Positions 41,900-42,075 of a stretch of DNA of 42,075 bases are shown here, one piece after another (the first letter of the stretch is position 1; every line of letters begins with the position of its first letter). Made by a program: the position numbers and the translations under genes. A model generated the notes under the pieces. It was not told the origin of the DNA, did no database searches, and was given only the letters and a program-made list of their open reading frames with translations. Source of the DNA: Akkermansia muciniphila (GTDB lineage: Bacteria; Verrucomicrobiota; Verrucomicrobiia; Verrucomicrobiales; Akkermansiaceae); contig CAMDAD010000027.1 of NCBI GenBank assembly GCA_945888515.1, positions 1 to 42,075 on the forward strand, written 5' to 3'.

Positions 41900-42075
41900 G
41901 AAAAAGTATCTTTTACGCTGCGCAGTATGCTGCGGGCGGCATGTGCCATTTCGATAAGAACCGGGATGTGTGATCTTTTGTTCGCTGATTGTTGAGTCGT
42001 GGAAGCTCCAGCGTGATGATCAGTCTACCAATCAGAGCACAAAGCTGTCTCAGTAGGTGGTCAAGGTTCATGACT
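41900..42075. other. Right-edge sequence without a clear gene
   Basis: The last 175 bases hold no convincing gene. A minus-strand frame from ATG at 42071 runs 52 codons (MNLDHLLRQLCALIGRL and so on) to a stop, overlapping the region upstream of the beta-rich protein in another frame. It resembles no family I know. It may be part of a broken element beyond the edge. Confidence 0.3.

Noticed and set aside
41721-41957. 78-residue plus-strand frame at the right end
   Set aside because: It is the antisense shadow of the beta-rich protein gene.
1-42075. Apparent abundance of the pentamer GTTAG/CTAAC
   Set aside because: A rough count by eye (about 50 on both strands) is not above what base composition predicts for 42 kb.
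1-42075. Prophage, CRISPR array or defence island
   Set aside because: No integrase, phage structural gene, spaced direct repeats or Cas-like gene was found. The only mobile gene is the RAYT transposase.

Overview
The window looks like a chromosomal segment of a Verrucomicrobiota bacterium, probably of the Verrucomicrobiales. This is inferred from content: a very large autotransporter-associated beta-strand-repeat protein with a C-terminal calcium-loop/LEYxLGGNP module, DUF1080 and Tat-exported Gfo/Idh proteins, a long-type RsmH, an ECF sigma factor of the TIGR02999 kind, and a diderm cell plan shown by BamA. No species is claimed. I saw no prophage, CRISPR array, tRNA or rRNA operon. Most of the region is ordinary chromosome. 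The accessory parts are one REP-type transposase and the far right end.

Layout. 1-423 holds the start of a dehydrogenase-like gene running off the left edge. A gene-poor stretch follows to 1.1 kb, then an EF-hand lipoprotein, a GH28 polygalacturonase-like protein and the pyruvate dehydrogenase E2 gene, all on the minus strand. Divergent from E2 is a CreB/CreC two-component pair at 4.8-6.9 kb, converging on a DUF2891 gene. A RAYT transposase (8.2-9.3 kb) and a cytochrome P450 (9.7-10.9 kb) come next. A minus-strand block at 10.9-15.7 kb carries rsmH, a MazG-like pyrophosphohydrolase, a transglutaminase, a DUF58 protein and a lipoprotein. DUF1080 and DUF2452 genes are divergent at 15.8-17.0 kb. 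hisG and a 34-residue ribosomal-protein-like gene (mS38/AURKAIP1-type, too short for usual gene callers) end at a strong terminator. A single prepilin-like gene, the RNase P RNA (minus strand, 19.2-19.6 kb) and an 812-residue secreted protein with an internal duplication follow.

At 22.4-26.9 kb a plus-strand operon encodes a Tat-exported oxidoreductase, a Tat-exported thiol dioxygenase of the PCO/ADO type, a sugar-kinase-like APH protein and a CHASE2-like membrane protein. A lone DsbD N-terminal domain protein is divergent from bamA. A GNAT gene follows bamA, and lysC faces it. At 32.5-39.2 kb a PAS-AraC regulator is divergent from the 1957-residue beta-strand-repeat surface protein.

The right end (39.5-42 kb, minus strand) is the most unusual part. 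Four tightly packed small genes include an ECF sigma factor whose region 4 is replaced by a copy of the C-terminus of a neighbouring protein. Two homologous 118-nt copies lie about 1.09 kb apart, each followed by a small membrane-protein gene starting Met-His. This looks like a recent rearrangement that made a chimeric sigma factor.
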